The position numbers were made by a program, and so were the translations under genes. From positions 1 through 5,653 of the forward strand of contig CAZCSI010000031.1 of NCBI GenBank assembly GCA_964501525.1: 5,653 nt of DNA, given 5' to 3'. The notes under the pieces are model-generated. The model was not told the DNA's origin, did no database searches, and saw nothing but the letters and a program-made list of their open reading frames with translations. This DNA is from CAYLVJ01 sp964501525. GTDB lineage: Bacteria; Patescibacteriota; Minisyncoccia; Minisyncoccales; CAYTKG01. Below are positions 4,377 through 5,653 of this stretch, piece by piece; the stretch's first letter is position 1; each line of letters begins with the position of its first letter.

Positions 4377-5378
4377 CTATTTCTCAAATTTCAAAAAATA
4401 CTGTTTTGGTTTCAGCTCCCGCTCTACTATGCTGCCCCAACTTGGTTTTCTCTCCGATAACAGCTTTAAAGCTCCATTATCTACAAACAGGGGGTCAACA
4501 ATTCTTGATTTACAAAACACTTGAATATCGTAGTCTCCCGGATCGTTGCTGACCCTCACTTTGCCGCTCATCCGCTCCCAAAGTGACTTTAACTTTCTAT
4601 CTTTTTCCAAAGATCTCTTTACTTTTTCTATTACAATTTTGTCGGTTGTGTAAAGATCATTTTCAGAGATATATCCTTTCCGTAAAGCATGTTTTAAACA
4701 ACCTCCCACTGCTGTAAACATAACCGCCGAAGGCAACCCGGCATAATAAATCGTATTCAATTTAAAAAATAATTCGGCGTATTTTTTAGCACTTTTAAGG
4801 TTTTTAAATACCCATCTGTTGCTCTCTGTTGTTAAGTTTTCTAAAAGGTATTTTTTATCAGTCTCGTTTATCTCATTGAAAATAACGGCAGTCTTTAAAG
4901 AATAATCAATCCTGTCGGCACATAAGTCGGGTAAGCTTTTCTCTTTCAGCGGAAAGTTCTTGTCGTTCAGAATGTATTCTAAGTCAAACCCGAATTTTTC
5001 TATTATCTCCGGGATATCCGTCTGTCTTACATAGCTATCAAAAAGATTATCTTGATGGTTATGTTCTTTCTCTGAGCCGGCTTCTAAGACGTAATCAATA
5101 CAGTGAGAGAAAGAAGAGTGAGAAACATCGTGAATAAGGCCGGCAATCTGTTCTTCAGTCGGCGCATTATATTTGCGAAGCAACAGATAGACACCTAATG
5201 AGTGGGCAAAACGAGTATGGTCGTACCTGCCCGTGTCAGCTTCAGGTTTTACCCAGAGAGGACGGTACCCGGCTTGATCTATATCCTTCAGTCTCTGGAG
5301 TGAAGGAGAATTTATCAACTCAAGAACAACCGGCTCTGTAATCTCAAATTCTCCGTACACCCTGTCTATATATTCCAT
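4377..5378 (-). CDS. HD-domain phosphohydrolase, SAMHD1/dGTPase-like (COG1078-type)
   Basis: This 333-residue cytoplasmic metalloenzyme of the HD superfamily probably hydrolyses dNTPs or related nucleotides. The metal-binding signature is complete: His59 in RYDHTRFAHSLGV (51-63), His83-Asp84 in GLIHDVSHSSFSH (80-92), and Asp155 in LCADRIDYS (152-160). His87 and His92 match the extra conserved histidines of the SAMHD1 HDxxHxxxSH block. The segment KEHNHQDNLF (104-113) matches the position of SAMHD1's catalytic histidine region, with His106 or His108 as candidates. The C-terminal SRIVDPLFVDNGALKLLSE (291-309) resembles the tail of COG1078 proteins. At 333 residues it is shorter than the roughly 430 typical of Bacillus YwfO, so allosteric elements may be reduced. 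Substrate cannot be read from sequence. The ATG at 5378 has only a weak GTGATG ahead of it. It is transcribed alone from the promoter at 5530-5558. Confidence 0.88.
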   Translation of the reverse strand: MEYIDRVYGEFEITEPVVLELINSPSLQRLKDIDQAGYRPLWVKPEADTGRYDHTRFAHSLGVYLLLRKYNAPTEEQIAGLIHDVSHSSFSHCIDYVLEAGSEKEHNHQDNLFDSYVRQTDIPEIIEKFGFDLEYILNDKNFPLKEKSLPDLCADRIDYSLKTAVIFNEINETDKKYLLENLTTESNRWVFKNLKSAKKYAELFFKLNTIYYAGLPSAVMFTAVGGCLKHALRKGYISENDLYTTDKIVIEKVKRSLEKDRKLKSLWERMSGKVRVSNDPGDYDIQVFCKSRIVDPLFVDNGALKLLSERKPSWGSIVERELKPKQYFLKFEK

Positions 5379-5453
5379 ATCATCACTTTAAAATCTAATA
5401 ATGTAATTGAGCTTTATTGAATAACTTCCTTATTGTAATCGTAAGAGATTTCA

Positions 5454-5505
5454 GCTCTATCCCCAGCTTATTGTTATCAAGAGACAAAAATTTGATAATA
5501 AAGTT
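5454..5505 (-). promoter_or_regulatory. Structured part of the 5' leader of the HD gene
   Basis: Within the predicted leader, TTATCAA and TTGATAA (minus strand, around 5498-5475) form a seven-pair, AT-only stem with an 11-base loop rich in U. AGCT is repeated on either side of GGGGATAG just downstream. I do not recognise a known riboswitch core. The stem is weak in energy, so a regulatory role is only a possibility suggested by leader length. Confidence 0.2.
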
Positions 5506-5529
5506 CTATTCACGCCGTCGCTTGAGCTT

Positions 5530-5558
5530 ATCTTATCAAAAATGATTAACGCTGACAA
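5530..5558 (-). promoter_or_regulatory. Sigma70-type promoter for the HD phosphohydrolase gene
   Basis: On the minus strand TTGTCA (5558-5553, 5 of 6 matches to TTGACA) lies exactly 17 nt from TAAGAT (5535-5530, 4 of 6 matches to TATAAT). Transcription would start near 5523, giving a leader of about 145 nt before the ATG at 5378. No competing promoter of similar quality lies closer to the gene. Confidence 0.5.
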
Positions 5559-5653
5559 TCAACTGAAAAGGCGCCACCAGAGGGAGAAATCGGCAAAACA
5601 GAGCTTTTAAATGTAATATTTTACCTACGGTATACTTTGTTTCAAGCAGAAAA

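Larger units (their letters stand above)
5379..5653. other. Intergenic region upstream of the HD gene, no gene supported
   Basis: This region holds the promoter and leader of the HD gene. From about 5560 to the edge there is no convincing coding sequence. A 22-codon plus-strand frame (5542-5610) and a frame entering from the right edge on the minus strand and ending at TGA near 5537 both lack supporting signals. A plus-strand TATACT at 5631-5636 could be the -10 of a gene starting beyond the window, but its -35 region is poor. Confidence 0.5.

Noticed and set aside
1..5378. Possible UGA-as-glycine recoding (as in Gracilibacteria and SR1).
   Set aside because: All five main frames end at TAA or TAG and contain no internal TGA at conserved glycine positions. 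The TGA at 2218-2216 is in the wrong frame upstream of the kinase fragment and is explained by the frameshift.
5542..5610. A 22-codon basic plus-strand ORF (starts MINADNQLKRR).
   Set aside because: It overlaps the HD promoter on the other strand and has no ribosome site and no promoter in front. An open frame of this length is expected by chance.
5631..5636. A plus-strand TATACT resembling a -10 element near the right edge.
   Set aside because: No acceptable -35 at 16-18 nt and no TGn extension. The downstream gene, if any, lies outside the window.
5537..5652. A minus-strand frame entering from the right edge and ending at TGA near 5537 (about 38 codons), possibly the end of another gene.
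   Set aside because: The translated residues look like non-coding DNA (hydrophobic and low in acidic residues), and the HD promoter -35 overlaps it. It cannot be judged without flanking sequence.

Overview
The window looks like a stretch of chromosome from an uncultivated bacterium, most likely of the Candidate Phyla Radiation (Patescibacteria). The evidence is family resemblance rather than a phylogenetic marker. It includes a small membrane histidine kinase with the short SHQLRSP phosphoacceptor block and an N-terminal LWQCPQFLF segment, a stand-alone receiver next to a type IV pilus ATPase, genes with little or no Shine-Dalgarno sequence, and moderate-to-low GC. All reading frames fit the standard bacterial code, and nothing suggests UGA recoding.

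Layout. Positions 1-2895 (minus strand) hold a three-gene unit read in the order histidine kinase (2895-1955, broken by one frameshift), receiver-only response regulator (1930-1550) and PilB/GspE-type motor ATPase (1549 to beyond the left edge). The regulator stop and the ATPase ATG abut in the same frame. An extended -10 promoter drives this unit from 2931-2939. Its predicted transcript would start almost exactly on the ATG of an 8-codon mini-ORF whose first bases are a direct repeat of the kinase start.

Divergently on the plus strand lie tRNA-Pro(UGG) at 3008-3078 and tRNA-Gly(UCC) at 3081-3154. They have a -35/-10 promoter in front, and the terminator hairpin re-uses the 3' end of tRNA-Gly. 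A plus-strand gene for a single-pass membrane-anchored extracytoplasmic protein of unknown function follows (3192-4055). Positions 4056-4376 are intergenic and carry a series of hairpins, including two convincing terminators. The minus-strand gene at 4377-5378 encodes an HD-domain phosphohydrolase related to the SAMHD1/dGTPase-like COG1078 group. It is preceded by a good sigma70-type promoter at 5530-5558 and a leader of about 145 nt. No intact gene is supported from 5379 to the right edge.

Functional reading. The kinase and receiver plausibly form a two-component pair that tunes type IV pilus extension by the ATPase, but this rests on gene order. The tRNA pair, the membrane protein and the HD enzyme appear to be independent housekeeping or accessory units. 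I found no CRISPR array, intact insertion sequence, integrase, toxin-antitoxin pair or recognisable defence system. The points most worth checking are the kinase frameshift, the single stop codon between regulator and ATPase, the loss of the ATPase tetracysteine zinc site, and the repeated kinase start. I see no clear evidence of a wholly new system.
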